Below, piece by piece: positions 25,299 through 38,789 of a stretch of DNA of 64,000 bases. A program made the translations under genes and the position numbers. How positions within the stretch are numbered: the first letter of the stretch is position 1; the number at the start of each line of letters is the position of its first letter. The stretch comes from Aristolochia californica (taxonomy: Eukaryota > Streptophyta > Magnoliopsida > Piperales > Aristolochiaceae), in the NCBI GenBank assembly GCA_029961685.1, contig JARWKL010000008.1, positions 19,501,981 through 19,565,980 of the forward strand, read 5' to 3'. Below the pieces are notes generated by a model that saw only the letters and a list, made by a program, of their open reading frames with translations, searched no databases and had not been told where the DNA came from.

Positions 25299-26729
25299 GA
25301 TATGCATGCTTGAAACAAGTTAAAAATGAAAATGACCTATGGATCAAAAAATTTTAAAAAAAATAACATAATATTCCCAAGTGAACGTACGGTTGGATAT
25401 TTACCCGATTCAGACAAGCCATTTTTTTGCCCATTTACAAAAACCTGAGCTAACGATCATAGATTATTCTAAAGTGATTTATCATGCGTAACGGGCTATA
25501 TTTTTGTAAGGAATGACCTATGGATTATTACTCAGTTTAAAAACCCCCGTTTCCTCCTTTTCCTAATGATTACAGAACCTGATATATAAAAACTAAAAAG
25601 AGATTACAATCTTTAAAAATTACAGACACTTTTTGGAATTATCTCTCTCTATATTTTTTCATTGTGCATTTCCATTTTAGATATATTCTTTTTTCTTAAA
25701 ACAAAACTTGAGTTTTCACTTTCCCTTCGGCTCGTTAACAAAAAATCGAAAAAAGGCAAATAGATCACAACAAAAAGAAAATTTTAGAGTTTGTGTATGG
25801 AAAGAATTTAAAGAAATCACAAATATAAGTAAAGAAAATTTATTCACACACCAGAAATGAACACAAAAGTTTTGTTCTCCAAGTTTTGGAAAATTCCACT
25901 ATTTCAACCCTAATAGCTCGGAATTTTATAAGAAAGAGATTTTTCAACACATGTTTTAAAAAAATAGATATGCACGCTTGAAACATGCTAAAGATGCAAA
26001 TGACCTATGGATCTGAACCTTTTAAAGAAAATAACATTATATTCCCAAGTGAACGTGCGGTGGGATATTTATCCGAGTCAGACAACCCATTATTTTACCC
26101 ATTTACAGAAAGCTGACTTAACGATCATAAATGATTTTAAAGTGATTTATAATGCATAACGGGCTATATTTTTGTAAGGAATGACTAATGGATTGGGAGT
26201 CATCATTTAGTTAAAAATCCTCCGCCTACCCCTTTTCCCGATGATTACAGAACCTCATATATGAAAACTAAAAATATTTTACAATCCCTAACAAATACAG
26301 ACACTTTTTGGAATTATCTGACTCTACATTTGTGCATTTTTCATTTCCATTTTAGATGTATACTTTTCTCTTAATTAAAAACTTGAGTTTTGACTTTCCA
26401 TTTATCTCGTAAAAAAAAGAGTTAAAAGGCAAATAGAACACAACAAATTGAAAATTTTAGAGTTTATATATGGAAAGAATTTAAAGCAATAACAACTGTA
26501 AGTAAAGAAAATTTATTCACACACCACAAATGAACACAAAAGTTTTGTTATCCAAGTTTGGGAAATTCCACTAGTTCAACCCTAATAGGTCGGAATTTTA
26601 TAAGAAAAAGATTTCTCTACACATGTTTTTAAAAAAAGGATATGCATGCTTGCAACATATTAAAGATGCAAATGACCTATGGATCCAAACCTTTTAAAGA
26701 TAATAACATTAAATTCCCAAGTGAACGTG

Positions 26730-26742
26730 CGGTGGGATATTT
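26730..26742. other. 33-bp microhomology deletion within a monomer
   Basis: GGGATATTTAC is joined directly to AAAAAGC. The usual CCGAGTCAAACAAGCCATT and CCCATTTAC segment is missing. TTTAC occurs at both ends of the lost segment, so loss between two short direct repeats explains it. The monomer spacing is 641 bp (26637 to 27278), matching the loss. Confidence 0.85.
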
Positions 26743-28910
26743 ACAAAAAGCATACCTTATGATCATAGATGATTGTAAAGTGATTTATCATGCGTAAAGG
26801 GCTATCTTTTTGTAAGGAGTGACTTGTGGAATGGGAGTCAACACTCAGTTAAAAATCCTCCGCCTCCCCATTTTTCCGACGATTGTAGAACTTGATATAT
26901 AGAAACTAAAAAGAGTTTATAATCCCTAAAATTTATAGACACTTTTTGGAATTATCTCTCTCTAAATTTGTGCATTGTGCATTTCTATTTTAGATGTATA
27001 CTTTTTTCTTAAATCAAAACTAGAGTTTTCACTTTCACTTCATCTCGTAAACAAAAGAAAGAGATAAAAGGCAAATAGATCACAAAGAAATGAAAATTTT
27101 AGATATTATGTAGGGAAAGAATTCAAAGCAATAACAAATGTAAGCAAAGAAAATTTGTTCACACACCACAATTGAACAAAAAATTTTTGTTATCCAAGTT
27201 TGGGAAATTCCACTAGTTCAACCCTTATAGCTCAAAATTTCATAAGAAATAAATTTTTCTACACATGTTTTAAAAAAAGGATATGCATGCTCGAAACATG
27301 TTAAAGATGCAAATGACCTATGCATCCAAACATTTTAAAGATAATAACATTACATTCCTAAAAACGTTCGGTGGGATATTTACCTGAATCAAACAAGCCA
27401 TTATTTTGCCCATTTACAAAAAGCTTTCCTAACGAACATAGATGATTGTAAAATGATTTATCATGCGTAACGGGTTATTTTTGAATGGAATGACTTATGG
27501 ATTTGGGAGTCAACACTCAGTTAAAAATTCGCCGCCTCCTCCTTTTCTTGACGATTAGAGAACTTGATAGATAAAAACGAAAAAGAGTTTACAATCCTTA
27601 AAAATTACTGTCACTTTTTTGGAATTATCTCTCTCTACATTGTGCATTGTGCATTTACATTTTAGATGTATACTTTGTTTTTAAATCAAAACATGAGTTT
27701 TTACTTTCCCTTCATCTCGTAACAAAAATAAGAGATAAAAGGCCGCTCACAACTAAATGAAAGTTTTTGAGTTTATGTATGGAAAAAATTTAAAGCAATA
27801 ACAAACGTGAGTAAAGAAAATTTATTCACACAGTACAAATGAACACTAAAGTTTTGTTATCCCAGGTTTGGGAAAATTCCAATAGTTCAACCCTAATAGC
27901 TCGAAATTTTATAACAAACAGATTTTTCTACACATGTATTAAAAAATGGATTTGCATGGTTGAAACATGTCAAAGATACAAATGACATATGGATCCAAAC
28001 CTTTCAAAGAGAATGACATTAAATTCCCAAGTGAAAGTTCGATGGGATATTTATTCTAGTCAAAGGAGCCATTATTTTGCCAATTTACAAAAAGCTGACC
28101 TAACGATAAAGATGATTATAAAGTGATTTATCATGCATAACAGGCTATATTTTTTTAAGGTATGGGTTTTGGATTGGGTGCCAACACTCAGTTAAAAATC
28201 CCCCGCCTCCCCCTTTTCCCGACGATTGCAGATCCTGATATATAAAAATTAAAAAGAGTTTACAATCCCTAAAAATTACAAACACTTTTTTGAATTATCT
28301 CTCTCAACTTTTGTGTATTGTGCCTTTCTAGTTAGATGTATACTTTTTTCTTAAATCAAAACCTTCGTTTTCACTTTCACTTCTTCAAGTAAACCAAAAA
28401 AGAGATAAAAAGCAAATAGATCACAACACAATAAAATTTTTAGAGTTTATGTATGGAAAGAATTTAAACCAATAACAAATGTAAGTAAAGAATATTTATT
28501 CACACACCACAAATGAACACATAGGTTTTGTTATCCAAGATTAGGAAATTCCACTAGTTCAACCCTATTAGCTCAGAATTTTATAACCAAGAGATTTTTC
28601 TACACTTGTTTTAAAAAATGGTTATGCATGCTTGAAATATGTTAAAGATTCGAATGACCTATGGATCCAAACCTTTTAAAGATAATAACATTAAATTCCA
28701 AAGTGAACGTTCGGTGGGATATTTACCTGAGTCAAACAAGCCATTATTTTGCCCATTTACAAAAAGCTGACCTAACGATCATAGATGATTTTAAAGTGAT
28801 TAAACATGCACAACGGGCTATATTTTTGTATGGAATGACTTATGGATTGGGAGTCAACACTCAGTTAAAAATCCCCCGCTTCCCTTTTTCCTGACGATTG
28901 CAGAACCTGA

Positions 28911-28920
28911 TATATAAAAA
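28911..28920. promoter_or_regulatory. TATA-like TATATAAAAA in each monomer (representative, speculative)
   Basis: GATATATAAAAACTAAAAAG lies just downstream of the C-rich tract in most monomers. It fits a TATA box by sequence alone. In so AT-rich a repeat this can be chance, and there is no gene downstream. Satellite transcription is known in many eukaryotes, so it is listed only as a candidate. Confidence 0.15.
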
Positions 28921-31900
28921 CTAAAAAGAGTTTACAATCCCTAAAAATTACAGACGGTTTTTGGAATTATCTCTCTCTACATTTGTGCATTGTGAATTTT
29001 CATTTTAGATGTATACTTTTTCCTTAAATCAAAACTTGAGTTTTCATTTTCCCTTCATCTCGTAAACAAAAAAAAGATATACAGGCAAATAAATCAAAAC
29101 AAAATGAAAATTTTAGAGTTAACGTATGGAAAGAATTTAAAGCAATAAAAAATGTAAGTAAAGAAAATATATTCACACACCACAAATGAACACAAAATTT
29201 TTTCTATACAAGTTTGGGAAATTCTGCTAGTTCAGCACTAATTGCTCGGAATTTTATAAGAAAGTGATTTTTCTACACATGTTTTAAAAAAGGATGTGCA
29301 TGCTTGAAACATGTTAAATATGCAAGAGACCTATGGATCCAAACCTTTCAAAGAGAATAACATTAAATTCCCAACTGGACGTGCGGTGGGATATTTTCCC
29401 GAGTCAAACAAGCCATTATTTTGCCCATTTAAAAAAAGCTGACCTAACCATCATAGATGATTGTAAAGTGATTTATCATGTATAACGGGCTATATTTTTG
29501 TCAGGAATGACATATGAATTGGGAGTCAACACTCAGTTAAAATTCCCCCACCTACCTCTTTTCCCGACGATTGTATAACCTGATATATAAAAACTAAAAT
29601 GAATTTAAAATCCATAAAAATTACAAACACTTTTTGGAATCATCTTTCTCTACATTTGTGCATTGTACTTTTTTCTTAAATCAAATTTTGATTTTTCACT
29701 TTCCCTTCATCTCGTAAACAAAAAAGAGATAAAAGGCAAATAGATCACAACAAAATGAAAATTTAGAGTTTATGAATAGAAAGAATTTAATGCAATTACA
29801 AACCTAAGTTAAGAAAATTTATTCACACACCACAAATGAATACGAAATTTTTGTAATCGAAGTTTGGGAAATTCCATTAGTTCAACTCTAATAAGTGGGA
29901 AGTTTCTACACATGTTTTAAAACATGGATATGCATGCTTAAAACTTGTTAAAGATGTAAATTACCTATGGATCCAAACCTTTTAAAGAGAATAACATTAA
30001 ATTCCAAATTGATCATGCGGTGGGATATTTTCTCGAGTCAAACAAGCCATTATTTTGCCCATTAACAAAAACTTGACCCTGCGATCATAGATGATTGTAA
30101 CGTGATATATCATGCATAACTGGCTATATGTTTGTAAGGAATGAATTATGGATTGGGAGTCAACACTCAATCAAAAATCCCCTGCCTCCCCCTTTTCTCG
30201 ATGATTGCAGAAACTGATATATACAAAACTTAAAAGAGTTTACAATTCCAAAAAATTATAGACACTTTTTGGAATTATCTCTCTCTACATTTGTGCATTG
30301 TGCATTTCCATGTTAAATGTATACTTTTTTTCTTAAATCAACACTTCAGTTATCACTTTCCCTTCATCATGTAAACAAAAAAAGAGATAAGAGGCAAATA
30401 GATCACAACAAAACGAAAATTTTATAGTTTATGTATGGAAAGAATTTGAAGCCATAAAAAATGTAAGTAAATAAAATTTAATCACACACCACAAATGAAC
30501 ACAAAAGTTTTGTTATCCAAGTTTGCGAAGTTCCACTAGATCAACCCAAATAGCTCGGAATTTTATAAGAAAAAGATTTTTCTACACATGTTTTAAAAAA
30601 TGGATATGCATGCTTGAAACATGTTACAGATGCAAAGGACGTGTGGATCCAAACATTTTAAAGAGAATAACATAAAATTCCCAAGTGAACGTGCGATTGG
30701 ATATTTACTCGAGTCAAACAAGCCTTTATTTTTCCCATTTATAAAAAGCTGACGTAGCGATCATATATAATTGGAAATTGATTTATCATGCATAACGGGC
30801 TTTATTTTTGTAAGGAATTACTTATGGATTGGGAGTCAACACTCAGTTAAAAAGCCCCCGCTTCCCCCTTTTCCCAACGGTTGCAGAACCTGATATATAA
30901 AACCTAAAAAGACTTTACAATCCCTAAAAATTACAGACACTTTTTGGAATTATCTCTCTCTACATTTGTGCACTGTGCATTTCCATTTTAGATGTATACT
31001 TTTTTCTTAAATCAAAACTTGAGTTTTCACTTTCGTTTCATTTGGTAAACAAAAAAAGAGATAAAAGGCAAATAGATCACAACAAAATGAAAATTTTAGA
31101 GTTTATGTATGGAAAGAATTTAAAGCAATAACAAACGTAACTAAAGAAAAAAAATTTCACACCACAAATGAATACGAAATTTTTGTTATTGAAGTTTGGA
31201 AAATTCCACTAGATCAACCCAAATAGCTCGGAATTTTAAAAGAAAAATATTTTTCTATGCATGTTTTAAAAAATGGATATGCATGCGTGAAACATGTTAA
31301 ATTTTCAAATGGCCTATGGATCAAAACTTTTTAAAGAGAATAACAATAAATTCCCAAGTGAACATGTGGTGGGATAATTACCCGAGTCAAACAAGCCATT
31401 ATTTTGCCCATTTTTAAAAAGCTGACCTTGCGATCATAGATTATTTTAAAGTGATATATCATGCATAACGGGCTATATTTTGGTAAGGAATGACTTATGG
31501 ATTGGGAGTCAACACTCAGTTAATAATCCCCTGCCTCCCTCTTTTCCCGATGATTGTAGAACCTGCTATGTAAAAAACTAAAAAAATTTTACAATCCCTA
31601 AAGATTACATACAGTTTTTGGAATTATATCTCTCAACATTTGTGCATTGAGCATTTCCATTTTAGATATATACTTTTTTCTCAAATCAAAACTTGAATTT
31701 TCACTTTCCCTTCATCTCTTAAACAAAAAAAGATATAAAAGGCAATTAGATCAGAACAAAATGAAAATTTTAGAGTTAATGTGTGGAAATAATTTAAAGC
31801 AATAATAAATGTAAGTAAAGAAAATTTATTCCCACACCACAAATGAACACAAAATTTTTGTTATCCAAGTATGGGAAATTCCACTAGTTCAACCCTAATA

Positions 31901-32608
31901 GCTCGAAATTTAATAAAAAATAGATTTTTCTAGACATGTTTTAAAAAATGGATATGCATGTTTGAAACATGTTAAAGAAGCAAATGACCTATGATTCCAA
32001 ACCTTTTAAAGTGAATAACATTAACTTCCTAAGTGAACGTGCGGTGGGATATTTACCTGTCTCAAACAAGCCATTATTTTGCCCATTTACAAAAAGCTCA
32101 CCTAACAATCATAAATGATTGTAAAGTAATTTATCATGTGTAACGGGATATATTTTTTTAAGGAATGACTAATGGATTTGGAGTCAACGCTCAGTTAAAA
32201 ATCCCTCCCCCCCTCCTCCTTGTCCCGACAATTGCAGAACCTGATATATAATTCAAAAAATAATTACAGATACTTTTTGGAATTATCTTTCTCTACATTT
32301 GTGCGTTGTGCATTTCCATTTGAGATTTATACTTTTTTCTTAAATCAAAACTTGAGTTTTTCACTTTCCCTTCATCTCGTAAACAAAAAATGAGATAAAA
32401 GTCAAAAAGATCACAATAAAATGAAAATTTTAGAGTTTATGTATGGAAAGAATTTAAACCAATAACAAACGTAAGTATAGAAAAAATTTTCACACACCAC
32501 AAAAGAACACGAAATTTTTGTTATTGAAGTTTCGAAAATTCCACTAGTTCAACCTTAATAGCTCGGAATTTTAAAAGAAAGAGATTTTTCTATGCATGTT
32601 TTAAAAAA

Positions 32609-35294
32609 TAGATATTCATGTTTGAAACATGTTAAAGATGAAAATGACCAATGGATCAAAACCTTTGAAAGAGAATAACATTAAATTCCCAAGTGAATGT
32701 GAGGTGGGATAATTACCCGAGTTAAACAAACTATTATTTTGCCCATTTACAAAAAGCTGACCTAATGATCATAGATGATTGTAAAGTGATTTATCATGCA
32801 TAATGAGGTATATTTTTGTATGGAATAACTTATGGATTGGGAGTCAATACTCAGTTAAAAATCCCCCACCTCCCCTTTTCCCGATGATTGTTGAACCTCA
32901 TATATAAAAAATAAATAGATTTTACAATCCCTAAAATTTATAGACACTTTTTTGAATTATCTCTCTCTAAATTTTTGCATTGTGCATTTCCATTTTATAT
33001 ATATACTTTTTTCATAAATCAAAACTTGAGTTTTCTTTTTCCCTTCACCTCGTACACAAAAAAAGAGATAAAAGGCAAATAGATCGTAACAAAATAAAAA
33101 ATTTTAGAGTTTGTGTATGGAAAGAATATAAAGCAATAAAAAATGTAAGTAAAGAAAATTTATTCACACACACAAATGAAGACAAAGTTTTGTTATCCAA
33201 GTTTGGCAAATTCCACTAGTTCAACCCTAATAGCTCAGAATTTTAGAAGAAAGAGATTTTTCTACACATGTTTTAAAAAAAGGATATGCATGCTTGAAAC
33301 ATGTTAAAGAATAAAATAACCTATGGATCCAAACCTTCTAAAGAGAATAACATTAAATTCCCAAGTGAACAAGTGGTGGGATATTTACCCGAGTCAAACA
33401 AGCCATTCTTTTGCCCATTTACATAAAGCTAACCTAACGTTCATAGATGATTGTAATTTGTTTTATCATATGCAACGGGCTATATGTTTGGAAGGAATGA
33501 CTTAAGGATTGGGAGTCAACACTCAGTTAAAAATCCCCCGCCTCGCCCTTTTCTCGACGATTGCAGAACCTAATATATTAACAACTTAAGAGAGTTTACA
33601 ATGCCTAAAAATTACAGATACTTTTCTGAATTATCTCTCTCTACATTTTTGCTTTGTGCATTTCCATTTTAGATGTATACTTTTTTCTTAAATCAATACT
33701 TGAGTTTTCACTTTCCCTTCACCTCGTAAACATAAAAAGTGATAAAAGGCAAATAGATCCCAACAAAATGAAAATTTTAGAGTTTATGTATGGAAAGAAT
33801 TAAAAGCAATAACAAATGTAAGTAAAAAAAATTTATTCACACACCACAAATGAACACAAAAGTTTTATTATCCAAGTTTGGGAAATTCCACTAGTTCGAC
33901 CCTAAAAACTCGGAATTTTAAAAGAAAATGATTTTTCTACGCATGTTTTAAAAAATGGATATGCATGCTTGAAACTTGTTAAAGATGCAAATGACCTATG
34001 GATCCAAACCTTTTGAAGAGAATAACATTAAATTCCGAAGTGAATGTGCGGTGGGATATTTACCCAAGTCAAACAATCCTTTATTTTGCCAATTTATAAA
34101 AAGCTGAGCTAACGATCATAGATGATTGGAAAGTGATTTATCGTGTGTAATGGGCGATATTTTTGGTAGGAATGACTTATGGATTGGGAGTCAACACTCT
34201 GTTAAAAAACCCTCGACTCCCCCTTTTCTCGACGTTCGCTGAACCTGATATATAAAATACTTTACAATCCCTCAAAGATTGCAGGTACCTTTTAGAATTT
34301 TCTCTCCCTACGTTTGTACATTGTACATTTCCATTTTAGATGTATACTTTTTTATCAAATCAAAACTTGAGTTTTCACTTTCCCTTTATCACGTAAACAA
34401 AAAAAGAGATTAAAGGCAAATAAATCACAACAAAATGTCAAATTTAGAGTTAATGTAAGTAAAGAATTTAAAGCTGTAAAAGTGTGAGTAAAGAAAATTT
34501 ATTCGCACACCACAAATGATCACAAGAGTTTTGTTATCCAAGTTTAGGAAATTCCACTAGTTCAACCCAAATAGCTTTGAATTTTATAAGAAAGAGATTT
34601 TTCTACACATCTTTCAAAGAATGGATACGCATGCTTGAAACATGTTAAAGATGCAAATGACCTATGGATCTAAACCTTTTAAAGAGAATAAAATTAAATT
34701 CTGAAGTGAACGTGCGGTGGGATATTTACCCGAGTCAAACAAGCCAATATTTTGCCCATTTACAAAAAGCTGACATTGCGATCATAGATGATTGTAAAGT
34801 GATATATCATGCGTAATGGGCTATATTTTGTTAGGACTGACTTATGGATTGGGAGTCAACACATAGTTAAAAATCCCCCGCCTCCCCCTTTTCCCGACGA
34901 TTGTAGAACTAGATATATAAAAACTGAAAAGAGTTTACAATCTCTAAAAATTACAGACATTGTTTGGAATTATCTCTCTCTACATTTGTGCATTGTGCAT
35001 TTCTATTTTAGATGTATTCTTTTTTCTTAAATCAAAACTTGAGTTTTCACTTTCCCTTAATCTCGTAAACAAAAAAAGTGGTAAAAGGCAAAAAGATCAC
35101 GACAAAATGAAAATTTTAGAGTTTATGTATGGAAAGAATTTAAAGAAATAACAAATGTAAGTAAATAAAATTTATTCACACACCACAAATGAACACAGAA
35201 TTTTTGTTATCCAAGTTTGGGAAATTTCACTAGTTCAACCTTTATAGCTCGAAATTTTATAAGAAAGGTATTTTTCAACACTTGTTTTAAAAAA
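32609..35294. repeat. Four-monomer HOR of 32.6-38 kb, unit 1
   Basis: Monomers start at 32609, 33281, 33956 and 34622. Each matches the monomer about 2.66 kb downstream better than its neighbours. 33281 has AGCCATTCTTTTGCCCATTT and TAACGTTCATAGATGATTG. 33956 has CCTTTATTTTGCCAATTTAT, GATGATTGGAAAGTG, TCGCTGAACC and CTCTCCCTAC. 34622 has TTGCGATCATAGATG and GTGATATATCATGCG. 32609 has CTAAATTTTTGCATTG and TTTTTTCATAAATC. Unit length is 2686 bp. Confidence 0.75.
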
Positions 35295-37951
35295 AGGATA
35301 TGAATGCTTGAAACATGTTAAAGATTCAAATAACCTATGATTGCAAAACTTTTAAAGAGAATAATATTAAATTCGAAAGTGAACATGCGGTGGGAAATTT
35401 ACTTGACTTATACAAACCATTATTTTGCCCAATTACAAAAAGCTGACCTAACGATCATAGATGAATGTAAAGTGATTTATCATGCATAACGGGCTATATT
35501 TTTGTAAGAAATGACTTATGGATTTGGAGTCAACACTTAGTTAAAAATCCATGCCTCCCCCTTTTCCCGACGATTGCTGAACCTAATATATAAAAACTTA
35601 ATAGAGTTTACATTCCCTAAAATTTACAAACACTCTTTGGAATTATCTCTCACTAAATTTTTGCATTGTGCATTTCCATTTTAGATATACACATTTTTCA
35701 TAAATCAAAACTTGAGTTTTCACTTGCGCTTCACCTCATACACAAAAAAAAGAGATAAAAGGCAAGTAGATGTAAGTAAAGAATAAAAAAGCAATAAAAA
35801 GCAATAACAAATGTAAGTAAAGAAAATTTATTCACACACACAAATGAACACAAAAGTTTTGTTATCCAAGTTTGGGAAATTCCACTAGTTTAACCCTAAT
35901 AGCTCGGAATTTATAGGAAAGAGATTTTTCTACACATGTTTTAAAAAATGGATATGCATGCTTGAAACATGTTAAAGAATAAAATGACCTATGGATCCAA
36001 AATTTTAAAGAGAATAACATTAAATTCCCAAGTGAACGAGCGAAGGGATATTTACCCGAGTCAAACAAGCCATTCTTTTGCCCATTTACAAAAAGCTAAC
36101 CTAATGTTCATAGATGATTGTAATGTGATTTACCCTGCGTAACGGGCTACATTTTTGGAAGGAATGACTTATGGATTGGGAGTCAACACTCAGTTAAAAA
36201 TCCCCCAACGATTACAGAACCTAATATATTAAAAACTTAAAAGAGTTTACAATGCCTAAAAATTATAGACACTTTTCTGAATTATCTCTTTCTACATTTT
36301 GGCATTGTGCATTTCCATTTTAGATGTATACTTTTTTCTTAAATCAATTCTAGAGTTTTCACTTTCCCTTCACCTCGTAAACAAAAAAAAGAGATAAAAG
36401 GCAAATAGATCCAAACAAAATGAAAATTTTAGAGTTTATGTATGGAAAGAATTTTAAGCAATAACAAACGTAAGTAAAAAAAATTTATTCACACACCACA
36501 AATGAACACAAAAGTTTTGTTATCCAAGTTTGGGAAATTCCACTAGTTTGACCCTAATAACTCGGAATTTTAAAAGAAAGTTTTTTTACTACACATGTTT
36601 TAAAAAATGGATATGCATGCTTGAAACATGTTAAAGATGCAAATGACCTATGGATCCAAACCTTTCAAAGAGAATAACATTAAATTTCCAAGTGAATGTG
36701 AGGTGGGATATTTACCTGAGTCAAACAAGCCTTTATTTTGCCAATTTACATAAAGCTGACCTAACGATCATAGATGATTGGAAAGTGATTTATCATGCGT
36801 AATGGGCTATATTTTTGGTTGGAGTGACTTATGGATTGGGAGTCAACACTCAGTTAAAAAACCCCTGCCTCCCCCTTTTCTCGATGATCGCTGAACCTTA
36901 TATTTAAATACTAAAAATACTTTACAATCCCTAAAAATTCCAAAACACTTTTTAGAATTATCTCTCCCTACATTCGTGCATTGTGCATTTGCATTTTAGA
37001 TGTATACTTTTTTCTTAAATCAAAAATTGAGTTTTCACTTTCCCTTCATCACGTAAACAAAAAACGAGATTAAAGGCAAATAGATCTCAACAAAATGTAA
37101 ATTTTAGAGTTAATGTATGTAAAGAATTTAAAGCAGTAACAAATGTATGAAAAGAAAATTTATTCACACACCCCAAATGAACACAAAAGTTTTGTTATCC
37201 AAGTTTAGGAAATTCCATTAGTTCAACCCAAATAGCTCGGAATTTTATAAGAAATAGATTTTTCTACACATGTTCTAAAAATGGATATGCATTCTTGAAA
37301 CATGTTAAAGATGCAAATGACATATGGATCCAAACATTTTAAAGAGAATAACATTAAAATCCCAAGTGAATGTGCGGTGGGATATTTACCTAAGTCAAAC
37401 AAGCCATTATTTTGATCATTTACAAAAAACTGACCTTGCGATCATATATGATTGTAAAGTGATATATCTTGTATAACGGGCTATATTTTTGGTAGGAATG
37501 ATTTATGGATTGGGAGTCAACACACAGTTAAAAATCCCTCACCTCCCCCTTTTCCAGACGATTGTAGAACCTGATATATAAAAACTAAAAAGAGTTTACA
37601 ATCCCCAAAATTTACAGACATTGTTTGGAATTGTCTCTCTCTAAACTTGTGCATAGTGCATTTATATTTTAGATGTATACTTTTTCTTAAATCAAAACTT
37701 GAGTTTTTGCTTTCCCTTAATCTCGTAAAAAAAAATAATAAAAGGCAAAAAGATCACGACAAAATGAAAATTTTAGAGTTTATGTATAGAAAGAATTTAT
37801 AGAAATAAGAAATGTAAGTAAAGAAAATTTATTCACACAGCACAAATGAACACAAAAATTTTGCTATCCAAGTTTGGTAAATTCCACTAGTTCAACCCTA
37901 ATAGCTCGGAATTTTATAAGAAAGGTATTTTTCAACACATGTTTTAAAAAA
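35295..37951. repeat. Four-monomer HOR of 32.6-38 kb, unit 2
   Basis: Monomers start at 35295, 35949, 36608 and 37282 and repeat the diagnostic variants of unit 1: CTAAATTTTTGCATTG with TTTTTCATAAATC; CATTCTTTTGCCCATTT with TAATGTTCATAG; CCTTTATTTTGCCAATTTAC with GATTGGAAAGTG, TCGCTGAACC and CTCTCCCTAC; TTGCGATCATATATG with GTGATATATCTTG. Unit length is 2657 bp. It contains a scrambled segment at about 35770-35812 and a loss of the C-rich tract at about 36207. The next monomer (37952) again starts like 35295 (GGTGGGAAATTTACTCGAC). Confidence 0.75.
35768..35822. other. Scrambled A-rich segment replacing part of a monomer
   Basis: After AAAAGGCAAGTAG the expected ATCACAACAAAATGAAAATT block and following bases are absent. 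Instead there is GATGTAAGTAAAGAATAAAA, then AAGCAATAAAAAGCAATAAC, before the normal ATGTAAGTAAAGAAAATTTA. The inserted pieces copy nearby monomer words (ATGTAAGTAAAG, AAGCAATAA), as in template-switching repair. This contributes to the short 654-bp spacing (35295 to 35949). Confidence 0.75.
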
Positions 37952-38789
37952 TTGATATGAATGCTTGAAACATGTTCAAGATGCAAATGACCTATGATTC
38001 CAAACCATTTAAAGAGAATAATATTAAATTCCCAAGTGAACGTGCGGTGGGAAATTTACTCGACTCAAACAAACCATTATATTGCCCATTTACAAAAAGC
38101 TGACCTAACAATCATAGATGATTGTAAAGTGATTTATCATGCGTAACGGGCTATATTTTTTTTAAGGAATGACTAATGGATTGGGAGTCAACACTAAGAT
38201 AAAAATCCCCCGCCTCCCCCTTTTCCCCACGATTGCTGAACCTGATATATAAAAACTAAAAAGAGTTTACAATCCCTAAAAATTACAAACACTATTTGGA
38301 ATTATCTCCCTCTACATTTGTGCATTGTGCACTTCTATTTTAGATGTCTACTTTTTTCTTAAATAAAAACTTGAGCTTTCACTTTCCCTTAATCTCGTAA
38401 ACAAAAAAAGAGATAACATGCAAATAGATCACAACAAAATGAAAATTGCATAAACTTTTTTGAATGATCTCTCTCTTCATTTGTGCATTGAGCATTTCCA
38501 TTTTTTATGTATACTTTTTTCGTCAATCAAAACTTGAGTTTTCACTTTCCCTTCATCTCGTAAACAAAAAAAGAGATAAAAGGCAAATAGATCACAACAA
38601 AATGAAATATTTAGAGTTTATGTATGGAAATAATTTAAAACAATAAAAAATTCAAGTAAATAAAATTTATTCACACACCACAAATGAACAGAAAAGTTTT
38701 GTTATCCAAGTTTGGGAAATTCCACTAGTTCAACCCTAATTGCTCTGAATTTTATAAGGAAGAGATTTTTCAACACATGTTTTAAAAAA
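37952..38789. repeat. 838-bp monomer with internal partial duplication
   Basis: The landmark-to-landmark distance is 838 bp, about 164 bp more than normal. A segment from the AATT at 38281 to 38443 is followed by a second version at 38444-38607: both contain CTACTTTTTTC-like, ACTTGAG, TTTCACTTTCCCTT and GATCACAACAAAATGAAA. The two versions differ by many substitutions, so the insert is not a fresh slippage copy. Its start (TTTTTTGAATGATCTCTC) resembles the same region of the next monomers. Confidence 0.85.
38281..38607. repeat. Tandem partial duplication, 163-bp period, two copies
   Basis: Copy 1 is 38281-38443 and copy 2 is 38444-38607. The join is at GAAAATT/GCATAAAC, where AAATT is shared between the A-rich GAAAATTTTAGAG block and the CTAAAAATTACAG block, so microhomology of about five bases probably mediated it. 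Confidence 0.8.

Larger units (their letters stand above)
25299..32608. repeat. Diverged monomers right of the young HOR
   Basis: Landmarks lie at 25297, 25965, 26637, 27278, 27947, 28619, 29291, 29925, 30601, 31274 and 31949. The first monomer (25297-25964) is a diverged G relative (TACGGTTGGATATTTACCCG, GATTATTCTAAAGTG). The short spacings are explained by deletions: about 33 bp at 26735, and about 22 bp at 29668 plus a smaller loss at 29890. The C-rich tract at about 32205 has become a longer C run with CCTCCTCC. Nothing other than satellite is present; frames such as 28661-28894 are the recurring accidental frame. Confidence 0.9.

Noticed and set aside
28911..28920. A real promoter at every TATATAAAAA
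   Set aside because: AT-rich sequence makes TATA-like words common, and there is no downstream gene or initiator evidence. Listed only as a low-confidence candidate.
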